Both the position numbers and the translations under genes were made by a program. From the NCBI RefSeq assembly GCF_029543245.1, contig NZ_JARQWV010000007.1, positions 1-64,000 on the forward strand: a DNA stretch of 64,000 nucleotides. The letters run 5' to 3'. Under the pieces are notes generated by a model. The model saw only the letters and a list, made by a program, of their open reading frames with translations, had not been told where the DNA came from and made no database searches. This DNA is from Caulobacter endophyticus. GTDB lineage: Bacteria > Pseudomonadota > Alphaproteobacteria > Caulobacterales > Caulobacteraceae. Positions 27,206 through 34,187 of this stretch are shown here, in pieces; position 1 is the first letter of the stretch, and each line of letters opens with the position of its first letter.

Positions 27206-28293
27206 ATCCGCGCGCGGCCTGCCCGCCGCGGGGAAACCGCGGCCGGGATTTCAGCAAGCCAGCCGAACAGCTGTCGCCGCATCGAGGCCGGTGGTTCGGG
27301 CGCGTCGGCCATGGCCTTGGATAGCTTGGCGAACAGCAGGGCCGAGGGGCCCGGCGCGGCCAGCGCGGCCCGGACGCCCAGGGCGTCGATCACCTGCCGC
27401 GAGATCCGCCGGTAGGGCGCGGCGGGAGCGTCGGCGTGCGCCGCCGGCGTGCGGCAGTCGGAGAAGTCGGGCGCCAGGCCGCAGCCGGCGCGCAGGGCCT
27501 GGGTGATGCGGGCCGCATAGTCGCCGTCCTGTCCCAGCCGATCGACGTCGATGACCAGGTCCGCCTGCGGCAGGGCCTTCAGGTGCGACAGCAGATAGAC
27601 GGCCAGGAAGGCGGCGAACGACACCCGCGCCGGCGCATGCTTCAGCCTGCGCCGGACGGCGGCGATGCGCCGGGCCAGATCACCGCCCTTCGGGGCGGGC
27701 AGGCCCAGGCGCCGGGCCAGCGGCTCGGCGCCGGCCGTTTCCGACAGCAGGACGTACTGGCACAGCTCGAAATAGGTCGGGCGCGCCCGTTTCCGCAGCG
27801 AGTGGAACGACAGCCACTGCTGCAGCGGATCGCGGATCAGCACCACGTGGAAGCCGCCGAACCGCCGGCGCAGCCAGTCGATGCGGCCCAGAGTTCGGCA
27901 GCAGGCCAGGACCGGCGTCTGGCCGGCGGCCTGGGCGTGAGCCACCAGGCCCGCGACATAGGCGGTCTGGGCGGCGTCCTGGGCGTCGGCGGGCAGGAAA
28001 TAGTCGTCGAGGGCGAAGCGTCGCTGATAGCCCTCGACGCCGCCGCCGGGCGCCAGCAGCTCCTCGAATTCGGCGAGATAGGAGGCGTCCTCGCCCGGAT
28101 GCCGCAGGCCGCTGGCGCTCGGGGTCTCGCGCGCGATGCGTTCGGGCGTGAGGGCCGCCAGTTGCTCGTGCCAGGGCTCATAATAGGCCCGCACGCCGGC
28201 CAGGGCGCGGAAGCGGCTCCAGACATAGGTGCTGGAGCAGCGCCAGCCGCTGTGCACGAAGACCGGCGGGAGGACGGGTGAGGCGAGCGTCAT
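27202..28293 (-). CDS. Sulfotransferase-fold / P-loop protein
   Basis: A 363-residue protein with an N-terminal motif PVFVHSGWRCSSTYVWSRF and a later FHVVLIRDPLQQWLSF. These correspond in position and pattern to the phosphosulfate and 3'-phosphate loops of sulfotransferases, though the usual PKSGT lysine is replaced in HSGWRCSST. It could be a divergent sulfotransferase or another nucleotide-binding protein. It is convergent with cheR, overlapping its stop by four bases. The C-terminal 60 residues are Pro/Arg-rich. Activity is uncertain. Confidence 0.6.
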   Translation of the reverse strand: MTLASPVLPPVFVHSGWRCSSTYVWSRFRALAGVRAYYEPWHEQLAALTPERIARETPSASGLRHPGEDASYLAEFEELLAPGGGVEGYQRRFALDDYFLPADAQDAAQTAYVAGLVAHAQAAGQTPVLACCRTLGRIDWLRRRFGGFHVVLIRDPLQQWLSFHSLRKRARPTYFELCQYVLLSETAGAEPLARRLGLPAPKGGDLARRIAAVRRRLKHAPARVSFAAFLAVYLLSHLKALPQADLVIDVDRLGQDGDYAARITQALRAGCGLAPDFSDCRTPAAHADAPAAPYRRISRQVIDALGVRAALAAPGPSALLFAKLSKAMADAPEPPASMRRQLFGWLAEIPAAVSPRRAGRARI

Positions 28294-28446
28294 GGCCGCC
28301 AGGATCGACGGCCACCTTGTCCGGCTTATCTCCCGGCCGACAGCAAAATCCGCCCGTTCCTTTCAGTCCCGCAATGCTTGATGCGCTCGCGAGACGCGCC
28401 GGCGCCGCATCGGCGCCGTGGCCGCAACAGGCTGGTCACCGACGGC

Positions 28447-28475
28447 AAAAGACCCGCCCCCGGAAGGGGCGGGTC
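28447..28475 (-). terminator. Terminator of the small entericidin-like gene
   Basis: A 10-bp stem GACCCGCCCC / GGGGCGGGTC (28451-28475) with TTTT on the minus strand, 27 bp past the lipoprotein stop. Confidence 0.88.
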
Positions 28476-28501
28476 CTGCGTTCCTGGCCTGGCGGCCTGG
28501 A

Positions 28502-28639
28502 TCAGTTCTTGGCGTCGCGGGCGGTGTCGCTGACGGCTTCGCCAGCCGACGAGACGTCCTTGCCGGCGCCTTCGACGGTGTTGCAGGCGGCGACGCTGAG
28601 GCTGGCGGCGAGGGCGGCCAGGATGACGAACTTGCGCAT
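28502..28639 (-). CDS. Entericidin-like small lipoprotein
   Basis: A 45-residue lipoprotein precursor. MRKFVILAALAASLSVAAC is a lipoprotein signal with lipobox SVAAC (Cys 19). It leaves a mature peptide of 27 residues, NTVEGAGKDVSSAGEAVSD type, the EcnA/EcnB entericidin pattern. GGAG lies seven bases before ATG 28639. An exact SigT-type promoter (28690-28714) overlaps the end of phyK, so this gene can be switched on by the stress sigma factor made next door. A terminator follows, giving a complete monocistronic unit of about 230 nt. Confidence 0.88.
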   Translation of the reverse strand: MRKFVILAALAASLSVAACNTVEGAGKDVSSAGEAVSDTARDAKN

Positions 28640-28689
28640 GAGAGTTCTCCGGTGCTGGCCCTGACGGGCGCTTGAGATTGCCCAGAGCA

Positions 28690-28714
28690 AACGTGGCCGA
28701 CAGGCCTAGGTTCC
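28690..28714 (-). promoter_or_regulatory. SigT/EcfG promoter of entericidin-like gene
   Basis: Minus strand GGAAC (28710-28714), 16 bp, CGTT (28690-28693). It overlaps the phyK stop codon. Predicted transcript start is near 28683, leaving a leader of about 44 nt. Confidence 0.8.
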
Positions 28715-30421
28715 GACCGGGTGCTGGGGCGGCGGCAGGGCCTGGGGCGTTGGAAACACAAGGCGCACAAGGAGGCCGCCCATCGGGCTGACGTCGAACT
28801 TGACCTGGCCGCGCAGTTGGCGGGCGAAGGCGGTCATCAGGGTGCGGCCCACGCCCTCGCCTGGACCGGCCGGGGCGCCGGGGCCATCGTCGCCGATGGC
28901 CAGCTCGGCCTCTTCCCCCCGCACGAAGAAGTCGACGGTGAGCACGCCGCCGCGCTCGGAAAGGGCGTGCTTCTGGGCGTTGGTGATGGCTTCGACGGCG
29001 AACAGGGCCAGCGGCGCCAGGCGATCGGGATCGATGACCAGCGGGTCGGCGTGGACCTCGGTGCGCACCGAGCCCTGGCCGTTGATGTCGCCGGCCAGCA
29101 GCAGGGCGGTCAGTTCCTCGAGGAATGGCCGCAGGTCGACGCGCTTGAGGTCGGGACCCTGGTAGAGGGCGCGGTAGATCTGGGCCAGGGCGGTGATCCG
29201 CTGGCGGGTGTCGTTCATCGCCGTGCGCGCGGCCGGGTCGGTCAGGGCGCGTTGCTGCATGTTCAGCAGCGAGGTGATGATCTGCAGGTTGTTCTTCACC
29301 CGGTGATGGATCTCGCGCATCAGCGAGTCCTTCTCGGCCAGGCTGTCGCGCAGCGAGGCGTCGCGGGTGACGATGCCGGCGGCCATCTGGTCGAGGGTCT
29401 CGGCCAGTTCGCGGATCTCGGGCGGGGCGCGTTCGGCCTGCAGGGGGCGGACCGTGAAGCGGCCCTTGGCGTAGATCGACGCCACGCGCCGCAGATAGAC
29501 GATCCAGCGGATCACCTCGCGCTCGGTCGCCCAGAACACGGCCGCCAGGGCCAGGGCGAAGGCCAGCAGCGGCAGCAGCAGGCGCGAGATCGGCGTCAGG
29601 GTCGCCCAGGACATGATGCCCGGGGCGGGCGCCGACAGCATGACGAAGACGTCGTCCTCGACCAGGGGCGCGGCCGAGAACAGGCGGCGGCGGCCCTGTG
29701 CGTCCCTGCCCGACCACAGGATGGTTTTCTGGCCGGCCTCGGTTTCCTCGCGCAGGTGCGTGTTGGCTGCGCCGAAGGCCTTGGGATCGGTGGCCGAGAA
29801 CACAGCGCCCCGCGCATCGGCCAGGCCGATCTCGGCTCCGTCGGGCAGGAAGCGGTTGGCGGTCTGGGGCTTGAGGCTCGACAGGGTCAGGACGGCGGCC
29901 ATGGCCCCGTCGAACACCCCAGCGCCGTCCTCGGCGCGGACGGCGGTCAGCACCGAGGGCTCGCCGGCATAGACCGCGCCTGGGGCCGGCGCCACGGCCA
30001 GGTGGGCGCCGGCCGCCAGGTCGAGGAACCACGGGCGCTTGGCCCGCTCGGGGTCGCGCGGGGTCGTGCCGGCCGCGCAGGCGACGCGACCATAGGCGTC
30101 GAAGCGGATCAGGTTGGCGTAGCCGGGCAGGCGCGACTTCACCGCGTCGAGCCGCCGGGCGCACTCCAGGCCGACCGAGCCGGGGCCCAGGGTCTGGAGC
30201 AGCACGCCGGCCGCCTCGATGCGGGCGCGGGCCGTTGCGGCGCTGTGGCCGGCGGCCAACTCCAGGCTCTGCCGACGCGCGTCGCCCTCCGTCCTGAAGG
30301 CCAGGTAGGATTGCGTCACGCCGAGCAGCAGCACAGGCAGCAGGGCGACCGTCAGGGCCAGACCGAGACGGACCCGGATTGTGCCGACGACCTCCGCCGC
30401 TCGGCCGTACACGCGCTTCAC
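28706..30421 (-). CDS. phyK: PhyK-type sensor histidine kinase (general stress response)
   Basis: A 571-residue inner-membrane kinase of the HisKA_2 group. TM1 is about 20-40, a periplasmic sensor spans 41-278 (two Cys, at 87 and 115), TM2 about 279-297, and a HAMP-like linker runs to 350. The dimerisation box is LMREIHHRVKNNLQIITSLL (His 372/373), followed by an ATPase domain with EAITNAQKHA and GDDGPGAPAG. In Caulobacter PhyK phosphorylates PhyR to start the general stress response, and the gene lies directly downstream of sigT as here. Its start overlaps the sigT stop by ATGA. Confidence 0.93.
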   Translation of the reverse strand: MKRVYGRAAEVVGTIRVRLGLALTVALLPVLLLGVTQSYLAFRTEGDARRQSLELAAGHSAATARARIEAAGVLLQTLGPGSVGLECARRLDAVKSRLPGYANLIRFDAYGRVACAAGTTPRDPERAKRPWFLDLAAGAHLAVAPAPGAVYAGEPSVLTAVRAEDGAGVFDGAMAAVLTLSSLKPQTANRFLPDGAEIGLADARGAVFSATDPKAFGAANTHLREETEAGQKTILWSGRDAQGRRRLFSAAPLVEDDVFVMLSAPAPGIMSWATLTPISRLLLPLLAFALALAAVFWATEREVIRWIVYLRRVASIYAKGRFTVRPLQAERAPPEIRELAETLDQMAAGIVTRDASLRDSLAEKDSLMREIHHRVKNNLQIITSLLNMQQRALTDPAARTAMNDTRQRITALAQIYRALYQGPDLKRVDLRPFLEELTALLLAGDINGQGSVRTEVHADPLVIDPDRLAPLALFAVEAITNAQKHALSERGGVLTVDFFVRGEEAELAIGDDGPGAPAGPGEGVGRTLMTAFARQLRGQVKFDVSPMGGLLVRLVFPTPQALPPPQHPVGT

Positions 30422-31029
30422 CGCTGGGTGCTCAGACGCTCCGCATCGGCGAGGATGGCGTGCATCGCGTCGCCGGCGGCGCCGCCGTCGCGATCATAGC
30501 CGCCCGACTCGAGGATGGCCTGGAGAGCGCGACGCGCCCGGCTGACCCGGCTCTTCACCGTGCCCACCGCGCAGCCGCAGATATCGGCCGCCTCCTCGTA
30601 GGCGAAACCGCCGGCCCCGACCAGGATCAGCGCTTCGCGCTGTTCGGGCGGCAGCATCGCCAGGCTCATGCGCAGCTCGTCGAGGGCGACCGGGGCTTCC
30701 GGATCGTCCACCGCCACGAGGGTCCGCTCGGCGGCCTCCTGGTCGAGCTGGCTCTGGCGCCACGAGCGACGCTTCTCGGAATAGAACTGGTTGCGCAGGA
30801 TCATGAAGGTCCAGGCCTTCATGTTGGTGCCCAGCTGGAAGCTGGCGCGCGCGTCCCAGGCCTTCATCATGGCGTCCTGGGCTAGGTCGTCCGCGGCCGT
30901 CGGGTCACCGGTGAGGGTGCGTGCGAAGGCCCGCAGGTGCGGGATGAGGGTGACGAGTTCCTTCTTGAAGATCCCGTCACGGGCCGGATCGATGGGCGAT
31001 CGGCCGACTTGCGCTTCGCTCATGCTCAA
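30418..31029 (-). CDS. sigT: ECF sigma factor SigT (EcfG, ECF15 group)
   Basis: The 203-residue general-stress sigma factor. Region 2 contains DDLAQDAMMKAWDARASFQ and NMKAWTFMILRNQFYSEKRR. Region 4 contains LPPEQREALILVGAGGFAYE and CAVGTVKSRVSRARRAL. It is held inactive by NepR until phosphorylated PhyR removes NepR. It overlaps nepR (ATGA) and phyK (ATGA) in a nepR-sigT-phyK operon. MSMSEA offers a second start at 31023. Its recognition pattern, GGAAC-N16/17-CGTT, occurs seven times around this locus. Confidence 0.96.
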   Translation of the reverse strand: MSMSEAQVGRSPIDPARDGIFKKELVTLIPHLRAFARTLTGDPTAADDLAQDAMMKAWDARASFQLGTNMKAWTFMILRNQFYSEKRRSWRQSQLDQEAAERTLVAVDDPEAPVALDELRMSLAMLPPEQREALILVGAGGFAYEEAADICGCAVGTVKSRVSRARRALQAILESGGYDRDGGAAGDAMHAILADAERLSTQR

Positions 31030-31211
31030 CGCTCTCCCGAAGGCTTCTCAGCCTTGCGCAGGATATCGAGGAATTCGTCCGGGACCGGCTCGTTGACCAC
31101 CTCGTCGAACATCTGGCGAAGCTTGACGCCGATGGCCTGCTGACGAAGCCGCGCCTCGTCGAGCGAGGCGGCTCCCTTGCGTTGATCTTCCATGGGTACG
31201 TGTTCGATCAT
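31026..31211 (-). CDS. nepR: Anti-sigma factor NepR
   Basis: A 61-residue anti-sigma factor: MIEHVPMEDQRKGAASLDEA, then QAIGVKLRQMFDEVVNEPVP and DEFLDILRKAEK, the conserved pair of NepR helices. It binds SigT in unstressed cells and the sigma-like domain of PhyR under stress. ATG 31211 is chosen; ATG 31193 would remove only six residues before the conserved helices. Its stop overlaps the sigT start by ATGA. An exact SigT-type promoter upstream gives positive autoregulation. Confidence 0.94.
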   Translation of the reverse strand: MIEHVPMEDQRKGAASLDEARLRQQAIGVKLRQMFDEVVNEPVPDEFLDILRKAEKPSGER

Positions 31212-31275
31212 GTCCTCGACGCCGGTTGTGCGCAGCGTCCGCCCCCTGCGGCCGAATGTGTAAATGCTGGAGGTC

Positions 31276-31300
31276 AACGCCACATTCCGCATCGGGTTCC
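31276..31300 (-). promoter_or_regulatory. SigT/EcfG promoter of nepR-sigT-phyK
   Basis: Minus strand GGAAC (31296-31300), 16 bp, CGTT (31276-31279). The predicted start near 31269 leaves a leader of about 58 nt before nepR. It is divergent from the phyR promoter with about 40 bp between the -35 elements. Confidence 0.88.
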
Positions 31301-31339
31301 ATAAGCTTGAGCATAGACTGGCAAAATTCGGATCGGTGC

Positions 31340-31365
31340 GGAACCGCCCTCGCGCAGGGCACGTT
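31340..31365 (+). promoter_or_regulatory. SigT/EcfG promoter of phyR
   Basis: Plus strand GGAAC (31340-31344), 17 bp, CGTT (31362-31365), 78 bp before the phyR ATG. Confidence 0.87.
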
Positions 31366-31442
31366 ATGCACTGGACTGAACGGCATAGCTTTGCCGTGAC
31401 AGAAGGCCTTTTTTGTTTCGAAGACACTCTACGGGAGGGGTC

Positions 31443-32234
31443 ATGAGTCTTCTTGCCCGACTGGCGCCGCACCTGCCCTACGTTCGCCGTTACGCCCGCG
31501 CCCTGACCGGCGACCAGACGACCGGCGACCACTATGTGCGGGTGGCGCTGGAGGCGTTGGCCGCCGGCGAGCGCTCGCTCGATGCGGCGCTGTCGCCGCG
31601 CGTGGCGCTCTATCGCGTTTTCCACGCCATCTGGCTGACTTCCGGCGCGCAGCTGGAAGCCCGCCGCGACGACGTTTCCGACGACGCCTCGCAGCGGCTG
31701 CTGCGGATCGCCCCGCGTTCGCGCCAGGCGTTCCTGCTGACCGCCCTGGAGGGTTTCACGCCTACCGAGGCGGCCCAGATCCTCGATTGCGACTTCGGCG
31801 AAGTCGAGCGGCTGATCGCCGACGCCCAGGCCGAGATCGACGCCGAACTGGCGACCGAGGTGCTGATCATCGAGGACGAGCCGGTCATCGCCGCCGACAT
31901 CGAGGCGCTGGTCCGTGAGCTCGGCCACGACGTCATCGACATCGCCGCCACCCGCGGCGAGGCGGTCGACGCCGTCGCCCGCAAGACGCCGGGCCTTGTC
32001 CTGGCAGACATCCAGCTGGCCGACGGTTCGTCGGGCATCGACGCTGTCAAGGACATCCTGGCCCGTCTCGACGTGCCGGTGATCTTCATCACCGCCTTCC
32101 CCGAACGCCTGCTGACCGGCGAGCGCCCGGAACCGACCTTCCTGATCACCAAGCCCTTCCAGCCGGAAACGGTGAAGGCGGCGATCGGCCAGGCGCTGTT
32201 CTTCCACCCGCGCAGGACCCGCCAGGCCGCCTGA
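31443..32234 (+). CDS. phyR: PhyR anti-anti-sigma response regulator
   Basis: The 263-residue master switch of the general stress response. An N-terminal sigma-like domain (1-135; LPYVRRYARALTGDQTTGDH and FTPTEAAQILDCDFGEVERL) mimics SigT. A C-terminal receiver (139-255) has the acidic pocket LIIEDEP, phospho-Asp 189 in VLADIQLADG, Thr 218 in FITAF and Lys 237 in ITKPF. Phosphorylation by PhyK exposes the sigma-like domain, which sequesters NepR. ATG 31443 has GGGAGGGG just upstream. It is divergent from nepR and ends at a strong terminator. Confidence 0.96.
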   Translation: MSLLARLAPHLPYVRRYARALTGDQTTGDHYVRVALEALAAGERSLDAALSPRVALYRVFHAIWLTSGAQLEARRDDVSDDASQRLLRIAPRSRQAFLLTALEGFTPTEAAQILDCDFGEVERLIADAQAEIDAELATEVLIIEDEPVIAADIEALVRELGHDVIDIAATRGEAVDAVARKTPGLVLADIQLADGSSGIDAVKDILARLDVPVIFITAFPERLLTGERPEPTFLITKPFQPETVKAAIGQALFFHPRRTRQAA

Positions 32235-32260
32235 CGGCCGGCCCGAGGACCCCGAACGAC

Positions 32261-32297
32261 GAAGGCCCCGGCGAGCGATCGCCGGGGCCTTCTCTTT
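32261..32297 (+). terminator. Terminator of phyR
   Basis: A 14-bp stem GAAGGCCCCGGCGA / TCGCCGGGGCCTTC (32261-32292) followed by TCTTT, 26 bp after the phyR stop. Confidence 0.88.
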
Positions 32298-32349
32298 GGT
32301 GCGTTTCCTCTTGAGCTTCTGGCGAGCTCTTCCCAGTCCCGCGCCAGCG

Positions 32350-32622
32350 CTAATGGGCCGGCGCGGTCTGTTCCTGCGGAGACTGCTTGGGCGAGGTGAG
32401 GGTCGTGGTGCCTTGCTGGGCTTCGGCGGGCGTATCGGCGCCCTTGTTGCCCTCGACCGCGGCCAGTTCGCCGGAGCGCATGCCCCAGCTGCCGAACAGG
32501 GCGATGGCCGCCAGCACGATGGAAATCACCAGCACCCAGAAGATGTGGCGGCCCCAGCGGCCCTGGCGGGCGCGGGTCGCCTTCAGGGTCGGCGAATGTT
32601 CGGTATTGATGTCGGTCGCCAT
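32350..32622 (-). CDS. Small single-pass membrane protein, function unknown
   Basis: A 90-residue protein not assigned to a family. A basic N-terminus (LKATRARQGRWGRH) leads into one transmembrane helix, IFWVLVISIVLAAIALFG (about 27-45). A 45-residue polar tail rich in Gln, Thr and Pro follows. By charge the tail should be periplasmic. It lies nine bases after the neighbouring 66-residue gene on the same strand and shares its SigT-type promoter, so it is a likely stress-induced envelope protein. Confidence 0.75.
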   Translation of the reverse strand: MATDINTEHSPTLKATRARQGRWGRHIFWVLVISIVLAAIALFGSWGMRSGELAAVEGNKGADTPAEAQQGTTTLTSPKQSPQEQTAPAH

Positions 32623-32631
32623 GGGCGCCTC

Positions 32632-32832
32632 CTATTTCGCGTCGTTCCACGCGGCCGGAGCCGTGCGGCCGGCGTCGAGCTGGGCGGAGGCGAAATGCTG
32701 GACGGTGCCGACCGCCAGCGCCATGCCCAGCACCGTCGCCGCGGCGAGCAGACGTGAACTCCGGACTTGCCTGCGGCGACGCTGGGTTTCGAAGACCAGT
32801 CCGCCATGCGCGGCTTGATAGGCGCGGATCAT
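32632..32832 (-). CDS. Small membrane protein, function unknown
   Basis: A 66-residue protein with a basic N-terminus (FETQRRRRQVRSS), one hydrophobic segment LLAAATVLGMALAVGTV (about 28-46) and a short tail. No family was recognised. ATG 32832 is preferred over 32847 because GGGGAG sits seven bases before it. It is the first gene of a two-gene unit with 32350-32622, driven by an exact SigT-type promoter 47 bp upstream. Confidence 0.72.
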   Translation of the reverse strand: MIRAYQAAHGGLVFETQRRRRQVRSSRLLAAATVLGMALAVGTVQHFASAQLDAGRTAPAAWNDAK

Positions 32833-32878
32833 CACGTCGCTCCCCATTCGCCCCGCCGTACGGCGGGATCACGAGAAC

Positions 32879-32903
32879 AACGTTTCGCGCACGGCGCCGT
32901 TCC
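32879..32903 (-). promoter_or_regulatory. SigT/EcfG promoter of two small membrane genes
   Basis: Minus strand GGAAC (32899-32903), 16 bp, CGTT (32879-32882). It is divergent from the sRNA promoter at 32969-32993. Confidence 0.83.
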
Positions 32904-32968
32904 GCCGGCGTCGCGCAAGGCGCGGGCGGAACGCTCGCCGATCAGGCGAAAAATTTTTCGAAACTTCG

Positions 32969-32993
32969 GGAACGCCGATCGGGGGAGGTCGTT
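32969..32993 (+). promoter_or_regulatory. SigT/EcfG promoter of predicted sRNA
   Basis: Plus strand GGAAC (32969-32973), 16 bp, CGTT (32990-32993), with transcript start expected near 33000. No protein-coding start follows on the plus strand; a structured RNA with its own terminator does. Confidence 0.87.
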
Positions 32994-32999
32994 CTATAT

Positions 33000-33116
33000 C
33001 TGCGGAGGCGGCGACGCCCCCCCGACTTGAGGCTGGCGAAAGCCGGCCTGCCGTCTCCGCAACCCCCTTTTCTGTCGAGCCCTCAGGCGGATCGGATCAC
33101 CGACCCGCCTTTTCTG
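33000..33116 (+). ncRNA. gsrN: Predicted stress-induced sRNA, GsrN-like
   Basis: About 117 nt. An outer stem TGCGGAG / CTCCGCA (33001-33007 with 33055-33061) is extended by GCGGC with GCCGT. It encloses a seven-C single-stranded run (33017-33023) and a tetraloop hairpin GGCTGGC-GAAA-GCCGGCC (33031-33048). An intrinsic terminator (33085-33110) with TTTT ends it. The SigT-type promoter, the cytosine-rich 5' loop and the location beside the stress locus match what is known of Caulobacter GsrN, which uses its C-rich loop to regulate katG and other mRNAs. The name is by resemblance, not alignment. Confidence 0.82.
33085..33116 (+). terminator. Intrinsic terminator of the sRNA
   Basis: Stem AGGCGG-TCGG / CCGA-CCGCCT with one A-C mismatch, loop ATCA, then TTTTCTG. 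Confidence 0.85.
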
Positions 33117-33126
33117 TGCGTCCGGC

Positions 33127-33597
33127 TCAGGACTTGGGCGCGGTGGCGCCTTCCAGGTCGATGCGCACGTCGGCGCGACGGCGCAGGGGGCGGGCTTCGC
33201 CGTCACGGGTGATCGCGCCGGCGTCGCCGGCCGCCGTCACCTCGAACGACACCTGGCGGAAGCCGACCTTGGCCAGAGCCCCGGTCACCGCCGCCGCGCG
33301 CTTTTCCGATAGGGCGAGATTGGCGTCAGGAGCGCCGACGGCGTCGGCCAAGCCCACGACGTGGACGTTTCTGGCCGTGCAGCCCTTGGCCACGTCGGCC
33401 GCGCCACGCAGCACCTGCCGCGCTTCGCGAGTCACGGCCGCCGAGTCGCGATCGAAATAGATCGAGACGGTGAAGTCCTCGCAGGCGGCCGGAAGGGCCT
33501 CGATCTGCGATCGTGATTTCGGCCAGGGGCTGCTTGCGCAACCGGCCGCCGCAACACCGATCGCCGCCATAGCGATCCAAACGCCCGCCTTGCTCAT
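33127..33597 (-). CDS. OmpA-family lipoprotein
   Basis: A 156-residue lipoprotein with a C-terminal OmpA peptidoglycan-binding domain. The signal MSKAGVWIAMAAIGVAAAGC ends in lipobox AAGC (Cys 20). The OmpA domain opens with VSIYFDRDSAAVTREARQVL and contains VVGLADAVGAPDANLALSEK and RAAAVTGAL, the NxxLSxxRA-type anchor. It would tether the outer membrane to the wall. GAGAGGG precedes ATG 33597. It sits between two stress-regulated genes but has no SigT-type promoter of its own; read-through past 33645 is possible. Confidence 0.88.
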   Translation of the reverse strand: MSKAGVWIAMAAIGVAAAGCASSPWPKSRSQIEALPAACEDFTVSIYFDRDSAAVTREARQVLRGAADVAKGCTARNVHVVGLADAVGAPDANLALSEKRAAAVTGALAKVGFRQVSFEVTAAGDAGAITRDGEARPLRRRADVRIDLEGATAPKS

Positions 33598-33642
33598 TCG
33601 TCGCCCTCTCGTTGCACCCACTGTTTCGCCGCTCCGGACATG

Positions 33643-33675
33643 CCAAAGGCGGCCGACGCGCGCCGACCGCCTTCG
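33643..33675 (-). terminator. Possible terminator of the glycine-zipper lipoprotein gene
   Basis: Stem AAGGCGG-TCGGC / GCCGA-CCGCCTT type hairpin (33645-33673) with only three T residues after it on the minus strand, so termination may be partial. Confidence 0.5.
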
Positions 33676-33700
33676 AAAATCCTGGTTGGACGAGGCCGCC

Positions 33701-34042
33701 TCAGCGGGGGCTGCCGTCTTCCCAGAAATAACGACCGCTGCGCGAGTCGTAGTAGTAATACCGTCCAGCGCGCTCGTCATAGTACTGGCGACGATTCACG
33801 TTGGTGGCGCCGCAGCCGCCGTCCTCGCGACAGCCCTTGATGGCGCCGGCCGTGCCGCCGATGGCCGCGCCGATGGCGGCCCCGGTCCCCGCGTCGCCCC
33901 CGCCGACATTGTTGCCGATCACGGCGCCGGCGAGGGCGCCGAGGGCCGCGCCGCCGGCGGCGTTGCGTTCGGTGTTGCCGGTGGCGGTGCAGGCGGTGGC
34001 CAGCAAGCCGGCGGCCGCCACGGCGATCACTGTGGTCTTCAT
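33701..34042 (-). CDS. Glycine-zipper lipoprotein
   Basis: A 113-residue lipoprotein. The signal MKTTVIAVAAAGLLATAC has lipobox LATAC (Cys 18). A glycine-zipper segment of alternating small residues (AAGGAALGALAGAVIGNNVG, then GTGAAIGAAIGGTAGAIKG, about 28-70) can insert in membranes. The C-terminus is Tyr/Arg-rich (DERAGRYYYYDSRSGRYF). Two Cys (in KGCREDGGCG) follow the zipper. GGAGAG precedes the ATG. An exact SigT-type promoter lies 36 bp upstream. Confidence 0.87.
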   Translation of the reverse strand: MKTTVIAVAAAGLLATACTATGNTERNAAGGAALGALAGAVIGNNVGGGDAGTGAAIGAAIGGTAGAIKGCREDGGCGATNVNRRQYYDERAGRYYYYDSRSGRYFWEDGSPR

Positions 34043-34077
34043 CTTGGCTCTCCGTTCGAGCGTGTCCCGGTCACTCA

Positions 34078-34103
34078 AACGGAGCATGAGCGGCGGAAGT
34101 TCC
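34078..34103 (-). promoter_or_regulatory. SigT/EcfG promoter of glycine-zipper lipoprotein
   Basis: Minus strand GGAAC (34099-34103), 17 bp, CGTT (34078-34081). The leader would be about 29 nt. Confidence 0.82.
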
Positions 34104-34187
34104 GGCCCAGGCGTGCGGGAACCCGGGCCAAGCGCCGCCGTTTGCTCCGCATGGAGGCCGCTTTCGGCCGCGCCGACGGGAGTTTGC

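Noticed and set aside
33127..33780. Longer version of the OmpA lipoprotein starting near 33780
   Set aside because: The extension removes the signal peptide from the N-terminus and overlaps the neighbouring gene's terminator hairpin.
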